Assembly: GCA_934317005.1 (NCBI GenBank) | Contig: CAKREB010000003.1 | Span: 1-64,000 of the forward strand | Length of the DNA: 64,000 nt | Direction: 5' to 3' | Origin: an uncultured Lachnospiraceae bacterium | Lineage (GTDB): Bacteria > Bacillota > Clostridia > Lachnospirales > Lachnospiraceae | Shown: one piece after another, positions 26,241-35,528 of the stretch | How the letters are laid out: every line of letters starts with the position of its first letter | Numbering within the stretch: position 1 is the stretch's first letter | Notes under the pieces: generated by a model | Database searches by the model: none | What the model was told of the DNA's origin: nothing | Seen by the model: only the letters and a program-made list of their open reading frames with translations | Made by a program: the position numbers and the translations under genes

Positions 26241-27017
26241 GTGGGAAATGGCATATTAGGTATGTCAACAAATATTGCAGATGGAAAATTGCTTCGTGCA
26301 GACAGCGGCGAGCAGGTAGACTTTTTTATTCACGGATACACGGATACAAAGTTTTCCTTTTTTGGCTGGGATGTTTATCTGACAACGACGCATATTTCAA
26401 TGATCATCGTTATCATAACGATTCTTGTCTTTGCGATTTTTGCAAACAGAGCGATTAAAAAAGCGGATCCGGGTAAGGTTCCGGGACCATTTTTAAATGT
26501 GGTTGAACTAATCGTAGAGTCACTTGATGGCATGGTTACAAGCTCAATGGGTGCGAAAAAGGCACTTAAGTTTAGAAATTATGTCAGTGCGCTGTTTTTG
26601 TTTATCCTGACCTGCAACTTGTCTGGTTTGCTTGGCTTGCGAGCACCAACCGCGGATTACGGTGTGACATTTCCATTGGCGATCATGACCTGGGTACTGA
26701 TTCAGTATAATGGATTTAAGTATCAGAAGTTTGGAAAGATCAAAGGATTATTTGAGCCGATCTTTTTGTTCTTCCCAATGAACCTGATCAGTGAGTTTTC
26801 CACTCCGATATCCATGTCACTGCGTTTGTTTGGTAACATTTTATCCGGTACCGTAATGATGGGACTTTTGTATGGACTTTTGCCAAAGGTTCTAACACTG
26901 GTATGGCCGGGACTGCTGCATGTGTATTTGGATGTTTTTTCAGGGGCGATTCAAACTTATGTGTTCTGTATGCTGACGATGTGCTTCGTTTCGGATGCGA
27001 TAGGAGATGAAGTATAG
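26241..27017 (+). CDS. atpB: F1Fo ATP synthase subunit a
   Basis: The stator channel subunit that passes ions to and from the c-ring. It is 258 residues with five to six membrane helices. The essential arginine is in SMSLRLFGN near residue 196. I keep the GTG at 26241 because AAAGGAGGG lies 8 bases upstream. The N-terminal 30 residues are extracellular and polar. Confidence 0.95.
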   Translation: MGNGILGMSTNIADGKLLRADSGEQVDFFIHGYTDTKFSFFGWDVYLTTTHISMIIVIITILVFAIFANRAIKKADPGKVPGPFLNVVELIVESLDGMVTSSMGAKKALKFRNYVSALFLFILTCNLSGLLGLRAPTADYGVTFPLAIMTWVLIQYNGFKYQKFGKIKGLFEPIFLFFPMNLISEFSTPISMSLRLFGNILSGTVMMGLLYGLLPKVLTLVWPGLLHVYLDVFSGAIQTYVFCMLTMCFVSDAIGDEV

Positions 27018-27138
27018 TGCGCATATAAGAGCATGACAATCTGCCGGTGGCAGAAAGGATGCGTATGATCGGAGAGGTGATCTTACGGAATGTAGTTTAA
27101 AAGTAGTAATTTATATTTAATTTAAGGAGGACTTGAAA

Positions 27139-27402
27139 ATGAATATATCAAATGAAGGCTTAGTATTAATGGGTTCTGCAATCGGTGCCGGACTTGCAGT
27201 TATTGCAGGTATTGGTCCTGGTGTAGGTCAGGGTATTGCAGCAGGTTATGGTGCGTCAGCAGTAGGACGTAATCCTGGCGCAAAAGGTGATATCATGTCA
27301 ACCATGCTTTTAGGACAGGCAGTAGCAGAGACAACAGGTCTTTATGGTCTGGTCGTTGCTTTGATTCTGTTGTTTGCAAACCCTCTGCTTGGCAAGCTGT
27401 AA
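27139..27402 (+). CDS. atpE: F1Fo ATP synthase subunit c, sodium-type
   Basis: The 87-residue ring subunit: two membrane helices with the polar loop GRNPGAKG at 43-50. The ion-binding Glu64 is accompanied by Gln31, Val62, Thr65, Thr66 and Tyr69. These match, one position earlier, the sodium-coordinating set known from Ilyobacter tartaricus (Gln32, Val63, Glu65, Ser66, Thr67, Tyr70). Sodium coupling is thus likely, by family knowledge. ATG at 27139 with AAGGAGG at 8 bases; the TTG at 27133 is too close to that site. Confidence 0.96.
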   Translation: MNISNEGLVLMGSAIGAGLAVIAGIGPGVGQGIAAGYGASAVGRNPGAKGDIMSTMLLGQAVAETTGLYGLVVALILLFANPLLGKL

Positions 27403-27478
27403 TCAGCGCATCAGAAGAGATCAGATCATAAGGATGGTCTGTAAAAATAAGCGCTAATTGCAGAAAGGAGGCTATCAG

Positions 27479-28033
27479 GTGAGTGTAATAAAAGTTGCTT
27501 TGGCTGGCAATGCTCTGGGTGATTATATCTTTGGATTAGATCCGCAGCTTCTGGTTGATTCGGCAATTACCATGCTTGCGATGTTTGCGATGTTTGTGCT
27601 TCTATCGTACCTGCTTTTTAATCCTGCGAGAAATTTACTGCAGAAAAGACAGGATGGTATCCGTGAGCAGATGGATACTGCAAAAAAGCAGAAAGAAGAG
27701 GCGATGCAGTTTAAGGCAGAATACGACGAAAAGTTGAAAAATGTCGAGAAGGAAGCCGAAGAGATTCTGACACAGACGCGTAAAAAAGCGCAGAAAAAAG
27801 AAAGCGAAATTGTCAATGAAGCGAAAGTAGAGGCAGTAAGAGTTCTTGAGAGAGCAAACCGCGAGGTAGAGCTGGAAAAGAGCAAAGTCAAAGACGAAGT
27901 AAAGCAGGAGATGATTTCTGTTGCTACGGCTATGGCAGGAAAGATTGTTGCCACTTCTCTTGATGAGAAAGAACAGTCACAGTTAATCGCAGACACATTG
28001 GAAGAGATGGGTGATAAGACATGGCTAAGTTAG
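27479..28033 (+). CDS. atpF: F1Fo ATP synthase subunit b
   Basis: Peripheral stalk subunit: one N-terminal membrane helix (about residues 22-42) and a long charged coiled coil. The start is the GTG at 27479, 7 bases after AAAGGAGG; the in-frame TTG at 27458 lies upstream of that site. The protein is 184 residues. It overlaps atpH by 13 bases, indicating coupled translation. Confidence 0.94.
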   Translation: MSVIKVALAGNALGDYIFGLDPQLLVDSAITMLAMFAMFVLLSYLLFNPARNLLQKRQDGIREQMDTAKKQKEEAMQFKAEYDEKLKNVEKEAEEILTQTRKKAQKKESEIVNEAKVEAVRVLERANREVELEKSKVKDEVKQEMISVATAMAGKIVATSLDEKEQSQLIADTLEEMGDKTWLS

Positions 28034-28572
28034 TATCAAAGATTTACGGCGAAGCGCTGTTTGAAGCTGCTGTAGAAGATAATATAGTAGATTCTTTGAT
28101 GCAGGAGGTCGAGGTCGTATATGATATTCTTCGTGACAATGAAGAGTATGTAAAGCTTCTCAGTCATCCGAGATTTCCGGTAGAGCAAAAGGTGGCTCTG
28201 TTAGAGGAAGTATTTCGGGGAAAAGTTTCAGATGAATTAACCGGACTGATGACAACTGTTGTAGAAAAAGGCAGATTTTCTGAGATTGAGAAGATCCTTG
28301 CGTATTTCGAAGAACGCGTCAGAGAGCTAAAGAAGATAGGTACTGCATATGTGACATCGGCAACAGAGCTGAGCGCAGAGCAGAAAGAAAGTATTGAAAA
28401 ACGTTTGCTGGAAACAACATCCTATGAATCTTTCCGTATGAATTATGATGTAGATGCCGGTCTGATTGGTGGCATGGTAATTCGTATCGGAGACAGGGTT
28501 GTAGACAGCAGTATTCACACAAAGCTTGGAAACATGGCAAAGGAACTATCAAAAATCCAGTTATCCAAATAG
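28021..28572 (+). CDS. atpH: F1Fo ATP synthase subunit delta
   Basis: Links the b stalk to the top of the alpha3beta3 head. It is 183 residues. The family pattern near the C-terminus (DAGLIGGMVIRIGDRVVDSSI) is clear. The start lies inside the end of atpF. Confidence 0.94.
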   Translation: MAKLVSKIYGEALFEAAVEDNIVDSLMQEVEVVYDILRDNEEYVKLLSHPRFPVEQKVALLEEVFRGKVSDELTGLMTTVVEKGRFSEIEKILAYFEERVRELKKIGTAYVTSATELSAEQKESIEKRLLETTSYESFRMNYDVDAGLIGGMVIRIGDRVVDSSIHTKLGNMAKELSKIQLSK

Positions 28573-28688
28573 TGTGACATATTATTTTTTCACATAGAGA
28601 ATCAGTGCAGATTTCAGTGTAGCTTTTGAAAATGTATGGAAAAAATGTGAAAGAAACAAAAAAATTAGAAGGAAGGTGCAGGAATATC

Positions 28689-30197
28689 ATGAATTTGAAA
28701 CCTGAAGAAATCAGTTCTGTTATTAAAGAACAGATTAAGAAGTATAGTACCAAATTCGAAGTGTCCGATACTGGTACTGTAATCCAGGTTGCCGACGGTA
28801 TCGCTCGTATTCATGGTCTGGAAAAGGCGATGCAGGGTGAATTGCTTGAATTTCCAAATGAAATTTACGGCATGGTGTTAAACCTTGAAGAAGATAATGT
28901 CGGTGCTGTACTCTTAGGTGATCATAAAAATATTAATGAAGGCGATATGGTAAAGACAACAGGTCGTGTCGTAGAAGTTCCGGTAGGAGATGCGCTGCTT
29001 GGGCGTGTTGTCAATGCGTTAGGACAGCCGATTGATGGAAAAGGACCGATCGAGTCTACAAAATACCGTGCGATTGAGCGTGTGGCATCCGGTGTTATTT
29101 CCAGAAAATCAGTTGATACACCTTTGCAGACAGGTATTAAGGCGATTGACTCTATGGTGCCGATCGGAAGAGGACAGCGTGAGTTGATCATCGGTGATCG
29201 TCAGACAGGTAAGACAGCGATTGCGATTGATACGATCATCAATCAGAAGGGACAGAATGTTAAGTGTATTTATGTAGCAATCGGTCAGAAGGCTTCCACG
29301 GTTGCTTCTCTGGTAAAGAAGTTAGAAGAGTTTGGTGCGATGGATTATACAACGATCGTTGCATCTACAGCAAGTGAGCTGGCTCCATTACAGTACATTG
29401 CTCCATATTCCGGCTGTGCGATCGGTGAAGAGTGGATGGAGGCAGGACAGGACGTATTGATCATCTATGATGATCTGACAAAACATGCGGCAGCTTACCG
29501 TACACTTGCATTGCTGTTAAAGCGTCCGCCAGGACGTGAGGCATATCCGGGTGATGTATTCTATCTTCATTCCAGATTGTTAGAGCGTGCAGCAAGACTG
29601 TCAGACAAGCTCGGTGGAGGTTCGCTTACAGCACTTCCAATCATTGAAACACAGGCAGGCGATGTATCTGCTTATATTCCGACAAATGTTATCTCTATTA
29701 CAGATGGTCAGATCTATCTGGAAACAGAGATGTTTAACTCCGGTTTCCGTCCGGCGGTAAATGCCGGTTTGTCGGTATCCCGTGTAGGTGGTTCTGCGCA
29801 GATTAAGGCAATGAAGAAGATTTCAGGACCGATCCGTATTGAGCTTGCACAGTATCGTGAGCTGGCAGCGTTCTCTCAGTTTAGTTCAGATCTTGATCCG
29901 GAGACAAAGGCACAGCTTGCACAGGGTGAGCGTATCCGCGAGATCTTAAAGCAGGATCAGTACAGTCCGATGCCGGTAGAAAATGAGGTTATCATCATTT
30001 ATGCTGCAACAAAGAAGTATCTGATCGATGTTGAAATAGAAGATATTCTTGATTTTGAAAAAGGATTGTTTGAATATATCGATACGAAATATCCGGAGGT
30101 TCCACAGGATATCCGCACAACAGGCGAGATTTCGGAAGCAACGGAGAAGGTATTGGTTCGTGCGATCGAAGAGTTTATGGCAGAGTTTAAAAAGTAG
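28689..30197 (+). CDS. atpA: F1Fo ATP synthase subunit alpha
   Basis: Non-catalytic nucleotide-binding subunit of the F1 head. The P-loop is GDRQTGKT near residue 169; the family signature PAVNAGLSVSRVGGSAQ is near residue 355. The ATG at 28689 gives 502 residues, the normal length; the upstream extension from 28626 is not conserved-looking. AGGA lies a few bases before the start. Confidence 0.97.
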   Translation: MNLKPEEISSVIKEQIKKYSTKFEVSDTGTVIQVADGIARIHGLEKAMQGELLEFPNEIYGMVLNLEEDNVGAVLLGDHKNINEGDMVKTTGRVVEVPVGDALLGRVVNALGQPIDGKGPIESTKYRAIERVASGVISRKSVDTPLQTGIKAIDSMVPIGRGQRELIIGDRQTGKTAIAIDTIINQKGQNVKCIYVAIGQKASTVASLVKKLEEFGAMDYTTIVASTASELAPLQYIAPYSGCAIGEEWMEAGQDVLIIYDDLTKHAAAYRTLALLLKRPPGREAYPGDVFYLHSRLLERAARLSDKLGGGSLTALPIIETQAGDVSAYIPTNVISITDGQIYLETEMFNSGFRPAVNAGLSVSRVGGSAQIKAMKKISGPIRIELAQYRELAAFSQFSSDLDPETKAQLAQGERIREILKQDQYSPMPVENEVIIIYAATKKYLIDVEIEDILDFEKGLFEYIDTKYPEVPQDIRTTGEISEATEKVLVRAIEEFMAEFKK

Positions 30198-30221
30198 TAA
30201 TGGATTGCGGAGGAAGAATTT

Positions 30222-31103
30222 ATGGCTTCAATGAGAGATATTAAACGGCGCAAAGAAAGTGTTCAGAGCACCGGGCAGATTACAAAAGCGATGAAGCTGG
30301 TATCTTCGGTTAAACTGCAGAAGGCAAAGGTAGGAGCAGAAGTATCAAAGCCATATTTTGACACAATGTATAATACCGTTGCAGGCATGATTGCAAAATC
30401 CGGTCAGATGTCCCATCCATTTCTTCAAAAAAGTCAGTCGGATAAAAAGGCAGTGATCCTGATTAGTTCCAATCGAGGTCTTGCCGGAGGATATAATTCT
30501 AATGTTGTGAAGCTAGTGACAAAGGACGAGCGTTTCAACAAAGAAAATACGATTATTTTTGCTGTGGGAACGAAGGGAAGAGATTCTTTGGAGCGTCAGG
30601 GATTTGAGATAGCGGGGGATTATTCGGTAGCTATCAACGAACCGCTTTACAGTGATGCGATGCAGATTGGAAAAGATATTTTGAGCCGTTTTGTAAATGG
30701 TGAGATTGGTGAAATCTATATTGCGTATACCATCTTTAAGAATACTGTAGTACAGATTCCAACACTAAATAAGCTTTTGCCGATTGATGCAGAGGATATT
30801 GTATCTGAAACGGAAGACATTTCCGAAGATCCGCTTGACAAGATTACGCTGATGAACTATGAACCGGAACCGGAGGAGGCATTGAATGCGATCATACCAA
30901 AGTACATCAATAGTTTGATCTACGGTGGTCTGGTAGAATCTCATGCCAGCGAAAACGGTGCTCGTATGCAGGCGATGGATTCTGCTACCAGCAATGCCGA
31001 AGAAATGATCAGTGATCTGTCCTTGAAGTATAATAGAGCCAGACAGGCTTCTATTACACAGGAACTTACAGAAATTATTGCGGGTGCTTCCGCGATATCA
31101 TAA
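30222..31103 (+). CDS. atpG: F1Fo ATP synthase subunit gamma
   Basis: Central rotor shaft. The N-terminal helix (MASMRDIKRRKESVQSTGQI) and the C-terminal helix (residues 255-290) form the expected coiled coil around an alpha/beta domain. It is 293 residues, with GGAGGAAG before the ATG. Confidence 0.96.
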   Translation: MASMRDIKRRKESVQSTGQITKAMKLVSSVKLQKAKVGAEVSKPYFDTMYNTVAGMIAKSGQMSHPFLQKSQSDKKAVILISSNRGLAGGYNSNVVKLVTKDERFNKENTIIFAVGTKGRDSLERQGFEIAGDYSVAINEPLYSDAMQIGKDILSRFVNGEIGEIYIAYTIFKNTVVQIPTLNKLLPIDAEDIVSETEDISEDPLDKITLMNYEPEPEEALNAIIPKYINSLIYGGLVESHASENGARMQAMDSATSNAEEMISDLSLKYNRARQASITQELTEIIAGASAIS

Positions 31104-31138
31104 TGACAAAATCAGAGTAAAGGAGTGAATATATAGAG

Positions 31139-32536
31139 ATGGCAGAGTTAAGTACAGGTAAACTTACTCAGATTATCGGTGCCGTTCTGGATATTAAGTT
31201 TCCGGAAGGCAAGCTTCCTGAAATCTATGATGCGGTCAATGTACCGTTAAAAGATGGTGGCAAGCTTGTAGTAGAAGTGGCGCAGCATCTGGGTGACGAT
31301 ACCGTCCGCTGTATTGCGATGGGTCCTACAGATGGACTTGTGCGAGGCATGGAAGCACAGGCAACAGGCGGACCAATTAGTGTTCCGGTAGGTGAGGAAA
31401 CTCTGGGACGTATGTTTAACGTACTGGGTGAACCAATCGATGAAAAGCCGGCACCGGAAGGCGTTAAGCGTGATCCGATTCATAGAAAAGCCCCTGCATT
31501 TGAAGATCAGTCTACGGAAACAGAAATCTTAGAAACAGGTATCAAGGTCGTAGATCTTCTTTGCCCATATCAGAAGGGTGGAAAGATTGGTCTGTTCGGT
31601 GGTGCAGGTGTAGGTAAGACAGTACTGATCCAGGAGCTGATCACAAATATTGCGCAGGAGCATGGTGGTTATTCTGTATTTACCGGTGTAGGTGAGCGTA
31701 CCCGTGAGGGAAATGACTTATATTATGAAATGATCGAATCAGGTGTTATTGATAAGACAACGATGGTGTTTGGTCAGATGAACGAGCCACCTGGAGCACG
31801 TATGCGTGTAGGTCTGACAGGACTTACAATGGCAGAAAACTTCCGTGACCGTTCCGGAAAAGATGTTTTGCTGTTCATTGACAACATTTTCCGTTTCACA
31901 CAGGCAGGTTCTGAGGTGTCAGCACTTCTTGGACGTATGCCTAGTGCGGTAGGTTATCAGCCGACACTTCAGACCGAGATGGGTGCTTTGCAGGAGCGTA
32001 TCACTTCTACAAAGAAGGGTTCCATCACATCTGTACAGGCTGTCTATGTGCCTGCCGATGACTTAACTGACCCGGCACCGGCAAACACATTTGCCCATTT
32101 GGATGCGACAACGGTACTTTCCCGCTCGATTTCTGAGCTTGGTATCTATCCGGCGGTAGATCCGTTAGAGTCTACGTCACGTATTCTTGATCCACACGTG
32201 GTTGGAGAAGAGCACTACAAGGTTGCACGTGGCGTACAGGAAATCTTACAGAAATATAAGGAGCTTCAGGATATTATTGCTATTCTTGGTATGGATGAGT
32301 TGTCAGAGGAAGATAAGATCGTCGTAAACCGTGCCAGAAAGGTACAGAGATTCCTTTCACAGCCATTCCATGTAGCAGAGCAGTTTACAGGACTTCCGGG
32401 ACAGTATGTTCCGCTTACTGAAACCATTCGTGGTTTCCAGGAAATTATTGATGGTAAGCATGATGACATTCCGGAGAACTATTTCCTGAATGCAGGAAAC
32501 ATCGATGATGTAGTTGCCAGAATGCAGTCAAGATAG
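31139..32536 (+). CDS. atpD: F1Fo ATP synthase subunit beta
   Basis: Catalytic subunit. P-loop GGAGVGKT near residue 155, catalytic Glu in GVGERTREGND, and the signature PAVDPLESTSR near residue 341 are all present. It is 465 residues. AAAGGAG lies about 12 bases before the ATG. Confidence 0.98.
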   Translation: MAELSTGKLTQIIGAVLDIKFPEGKLPEIYDAVNVPLKDGGKLVVEVAQHLGDDTVRCIAMGPTDGLVRGMEAQATGGPISVPVGEETLGRMFNVLGEPIDEKPAPEGVKRDPIHRKAPAFEDQSTETEILETGIKVVDLLCPYQKGGKIGLFGGAGVGKTVLIQELITNIAQEHGGYSVFTGVGERTREGNDLYYEMIESGVIDKTTMVFGQMNEPPGARMRVGLTGLTMAENFRDRSGKDVLLFIDNIFRFTQAGSEVSALLGRMPSAVGYQPTLQTEMGALQERITSTKKGSITSVQAVYVPADDLTDPAPANTFAHLDATTVLSRSISELGIYPAVDPLESTSRILDPHVVGEEHYKVARGVQEILQKYKELQDIIAILGMDELSEEDKIVVNRARKVQRFLSQPFHVAEQFTGLPGQYVPLTETIRGFQEIIDGKHDDIPENYFLNAGNIDDVVARMQSR

Positions 32537-32549
32537 AGGGAGGCTAGAT

Positions 32550-32957
32550 ATGGCTGAAAAAACATTCAACCTGCAGATTATCTCGCCTACCCGCATTTTC
32601 TTTGATGGAGATGCTGAAATGGTAGAAATGAAAACAACAGAGGGAGAGATTGGTGTACTTGCCGGTCACATCCCGCTGACTGCCATTTTGGAACCGGGTG
32701 TTCTTCGCATCAGACAGGAAAGTGGCGTAAAAGAGGCTGCACTGCATGACGGCTTTGTTGAAATCCAAAAGGACAAAGTAACAGTACTTGCGGAATCCTG
32801 CGAATGGCCGGATGAGATTGATGTGGAGCGTGCCAGAGAAGCGAAAGAACGTGCGGAAAATCGTATCAAGAGCGGACGTGAGGACGTAGATATGCTTCGT
32901 GCAGAGCTTGCGTTAAAGAAAGCGCTGACAAGAATTGATCTTGCAGGCAGAAAATAA
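32550..32957 (+). CDS. atpC: F1Fo ATP synthase subunit epsilon
   Basis: Rotor subunit and regulator: N-terminal beta-sandwich (1-85) and C-terminal helical hairpin (88-135). The ATG at 32550 is preceded by AGGGAGG; the in-frame start at 32514 lies inside atpD. It is 135 residues and ends the operon. Confidence 0.95.
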   Translation: MAEKTFNLQIISPTRIFFDGDAEMVEMKTTEGEIGVLAGHIPLTAILEPGVLRIRQESGVKEAALHDGFVEIQKDKVTVLAESCEWPDEIDVERAREAKERAENRIKSGREDVDMLRAELALKKALTRIDLAGRK

Positions 32958-32963
32958 AGAGAA

Positions 32964-32992
32964 GGAGTCAACGATGGGCGTTGGCTCCTTTT
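32964..32992 (+). terminator. terminator of the ATP synthase operon
   Basis: GGAGTCAACG pairs with CGTTGGCTCC (one G-U pair), then TTTTCCTTT. Confidence 0.8.
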
Positions 32993-33000
32993 CCTTTGTA

Positions 33001-33157
33001 AAGTGAAAGACTTTTTTTAAATCTTTACTTTACAAACAAAATAAATTGGTATAGAATAGAAGAAATTTTTTGAAAGACAGGACATCGTGGTCTATGATAT
33101 ATTTCTAAAGAAAAGTTTAGAAGTATAGAATTATCACGGTGTTTTTTACTTTTTCCG
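33001..33157 (+). promoter_or_regulatory. promoter and long-hairpin leader of the TRIC-type gene
   Basis: Promoter TTTACA-17-TAGAAT at 33029-33057 (alternative TTGAAA-17-TATGAT at 33070-33098). A long broken stem can form downstream: ACATCGTG (about 33082) with CACGGTGT (about 33144), TCTAT with ATAGA, and TTCTAAA with TTTAGAA, followed by a run of six T. This could be an attenuator if the first promoter is used. With the second promoter the stem would not be transcribed whole. Confidence 0.35.
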
Positions 33158-33171
33158 GAGGGTTATAACAC

Positions 33172-33840
33172 ATGGATATGATGATGAGATTTTTGGAAAC
33201 ATTGGGAACCATAGCATTTTCCATTTCCGGTGCCATAGAGGCAATGAAAAAGCAAATGGATCTTTTTGGTGTAATTGTGCTTGGTATTGTAACAGCAATT
33301 GGTGGTGGTGTGCTAAGGGATGTTGTGATAGGACAGGTTCCACCGGCGGCGTTTCAAAATCCACAGCAGGCAAAGATTGCAGCATTAACAGCAACTTTGG
33401 TATTTATTGCGGCAATGATTCTTTCGAAGCATCGTATTTTAAAAAATAGCAGCTGGTTAAATTACATTTTGTTTTTATCAGATGCAATTGGTTTGGGAGC
33501 ATTTACTATCTTAGGAATTCATTGTGTACAAAAAGAAATGGGAAATAATAATATTGCTTTGCTGCTATTTGTAGGAGTGATCACCGGAGTGGGTGGTGGG
33601 ATGATGAGGGATGTGTTTGCGGGAAATGTTCCATATATTTTTCGGAAACATGTTTATGCAACAGCATCCATTATCGGAGCAATAGCTTATCTGGTATTGG
33701 ATCGAAATGTACCAAAGGAGTTGGGGGGACATAGGCTTGCCGTGTTTTTTTCTATGATCTGTGTATTTGTGACACGCATTCTGGCAGCACGTTATAACTG
33801 GAATTTACCGAAAGTGGAGCTTGCAGAGAAAGAGAAGTGA
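33172..33840 (+). CDS. TRIC/UPF0126-family membrane protein
   Basis: A 222-residue protein with about seven membrane helices built from two repeats. Each repeat has the kinked glycine motif: GGGVLRDVVIG (about 43-53) and GGGMMRDVFAG (about 142-152). Prokaryotic members of this family are trimeric cation channels; a YicG-type role in glycine or other transport has also been suggested. The stop codon falls at the beginning of the PucR-type reading frame, so the two genes are almost certainly co-transcribed. Confidence 0.85.
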   Translation: MDMMMRFLETLGTIAFSISGAIEAMKKQMDLFGVIVLGIVTAIGGGVLRDVVIGQVPPAAFQNPQQAKIAALTATLVFIAAMILSKHRILKNSSWLNYILFLSDAIGLGAFTILGIHCVQKEMGNNNIALLLFVGVITGVGGGMMRDVFAGNVPYIFRKHVYATASIIGAIAYLVLDRNVPKELGGHRLAVFFSMICVFVTRILAARYNWNLPKVELAEKEK

Positions 33841-33845
33841 TTCAT

Positions 33846-35408
33846 ATGAGCTTAACAGTCAATCAGATATTGCATACGGAAGGGTTTGAAGAGTTTCGGG
33901 TTATATGTGGTAATTGTGGAATTAATCGGGAAGTATCCTGTGTTAGTGTTATGGATGCACCGGATATTTACAATTGGCTGCAAGGCGGGGAGATTCTTTT
34001 GACATCCGGATATATATTGAAAGATAATATGGATTATTTGTTGGAGCTGATTGAAAAAATTGCGCAAAAAGGTGCAGCGGCGCTATTTATTAAGCTGGGA
34101 AGGTTTATAGATGACATTCCGGAGAAGGTGAAAAAAAGAGCAGATACGCTTTCCTTTCCAATTGTTGATATGCCATTTTCCTGTGCATTTGTGGATGTGA
34201 TCACTCCTGTCCTGACAAAGGCGAATTCGCAACAATTAGAAATTATTAGAAAATCAGAAAAAATTCATTGTGTTTTTACAAATATTGCGATACGGCAGGA
34301 AGGGATTGGTAAAGTATTACAATATCTGAGCGATTTGCTGGGGTATCAGGTTGCATTTATTGATCAGACAAGAGAGCGGGTATTTTTGTCTGCGGAAGAG
34401 ATGGAGCTGGATGTTGAAAATTTTATGAGGTGTTATCCATGCTTTCCGATTACGGTTGCCAAGAAGGTGTATGGCTATCTGGTGATCAATGACAATCAGT
34501 TTAAGGCATGTGAATATGATCTGATCGCGATTGAGCATGCATCCACGATTATCAAACTGGAGATGCAGCGTGAGATATCAAATGATGAGATCGAAAGAAA
34601 ATATAGAGATAATCTGGTATTGGATATTATTTATAATAATATCAGCAATGAAGATGAATTACGCGAGCGTGGCAGGATTTTTGGATGGAATTTAACAGGA
34701 AAGCTTAGAGTTATGATTGCAGATGTGGATCACTTTAAGAAAAACTATGAGCAGATGAAGCAGGATAACAGAGCAGCGGTTGATGAACTGTCCCGCCGGC
34801 TGCTCCGGACGGTAGCCAATGAAGTCCGTATGTCTTTTAAAAAGGTAATATATACTACTTTTACGGATCGTGTGGTATTTTTGCTATGGGATGAGGGGAA
34901 AAGTCATAAAGACATAAAGAAACAGCTGGAAGGGATCAACAGAGGGATTTATGAAAAAGAGGGTTTTACATTGTCCTTTGCAATTGGAGGCTTGGTAGAG
35001 CATGTGCTGATGGCACATCAGAGTTTTAATGAGGCAAAAACAGCACTCGTAATGGGGCGTAAGCTGGAGTGGGAAAATACGTCATATTTTTATAATCAAC
35101 TTGGCTTTTACCGGCTCTTAGACCAATTGCGGGGAAACCCGGCTGTAGAAAACTTTTTTCAGGATAAATTAGGACGTGTAGAAAAATTTGATCAGGAAAA
35201 TCATACAGAGTTATATGAAACATTATTTGCTTTAGTTGATTGTAACTGGAACCTGCGTGAAGCATCAGAGCAGCTGTTTGTTCATTATAATACGATGAAA
35301 AATCGTTATCGTAAGATACAGGAGGTCATGGGGATTTCTTTGGACAGCATGGAAGAAAGACTGGAAGTGGAATTCGCTATTAAGTCTAAAATTGTCAATG
35401 AAATTTAG
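33846..35408 (+). CDS. PucR-family transcriptional regulator
   Basis: A 520-residue regulator. The N-terminal PucR domain (about 1-125, with GGEILLTSGYIL) is followed by a GGDEF-like fold domain and a C-terminal helix-turn-helix of the PucR type (NLREASEQLFVHYNTMKNRY, about residues 460-480). Family members activate purine, allantoin or amino-acid catabolism. It stands before genes for an M20 hydrolase, a DUF1989 protein and an adenine-deaminase-like enzyme, and is the likely controller of that cluster. ATG at 33846 is chosen over the GTG at 33837 because AGAGAAG sits at a better distance. Confidence 0.88.
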   Translation: MSLTVNQILHTEGFEEFRVICGNCGINREVSCVSVMDAPDIYNWLQGGEILLTSGYILKDNMDYLLELIEKIAQKGAAALFIKLGRFIDDIPEKVKKRADTLSFPIVDMPFSCAFVDVITPVLTKANSQQLEIIRKSEKIHCVFTNIAIRQEGIGKVLQYLSDLLGYQVAFIDQTRERVFLSAEEMELDVENFMRCYPCFPITVAKKVYGYLVINDNQFKACEYDLIAIEHASTIIKLEMQREISNDEIERKYRDNLVLDIIYNNISNEDELRERGRIFGWNLTGKLRVMIADVDHFKKNYEQMKQDNRAAVDELSRRLLRTVANEVRMSFKKVIYTTFTDRVVFLLWDEGKSHKDIKKQLEGINRGIYEKEGFTLSFAIGGLVEHVLMAHQSFNEAKTALVMGRKLEWENTSYFYNQLGFYRLLDQLRGNPAVENFFQDKLGRVEKFDQENHTELYETLFALVDCNWNLREASEQLFVHYNTMKNRYRKIQEVMGISLDSMEERLEVEFAIKSKIVNEI

Positions 35409-35449
35409 AACGGTGTTCAAAAGGGACAACCAGATCAGCTTGAAACTGT

Positions 35450-35478
35450 TCCGACGGTATATTGTACCGCCGGATTTT
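35450..35478 (+). terminator. possible terminator of the PucR-type gene
   Basis: TCCGACGGTA pairs with TACCGCCGGA (one mismatch) around a 5-base loop, followed by TTTTG. Confidence 0.5.
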
Positions 35479-35490
35479 GTTTGCTATAAT
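35462..35490 (+). promoter_or_regulatory. promoter of the M20 hydrolase gene
   Basis: TTGTAC and TATAAT are separated by 17 bases. The -35 overlaps the preceding terminator stem. The start codon lies about 38 bases downstream of the -10. Confidence 0.6.
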
Positions 35491-35528
35491 TCGCCTTGTA
35501 ATCAAAAAGAAAGAAATTAGGTGGTATA

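Noticed and set aside
34060..34067. TTGCGCAA within the PucR-type gene
   Set aside because: It encodes conserved-looking residues in frame, has no promoter nearby and stands alone, so it is probably a chance match to the operator.
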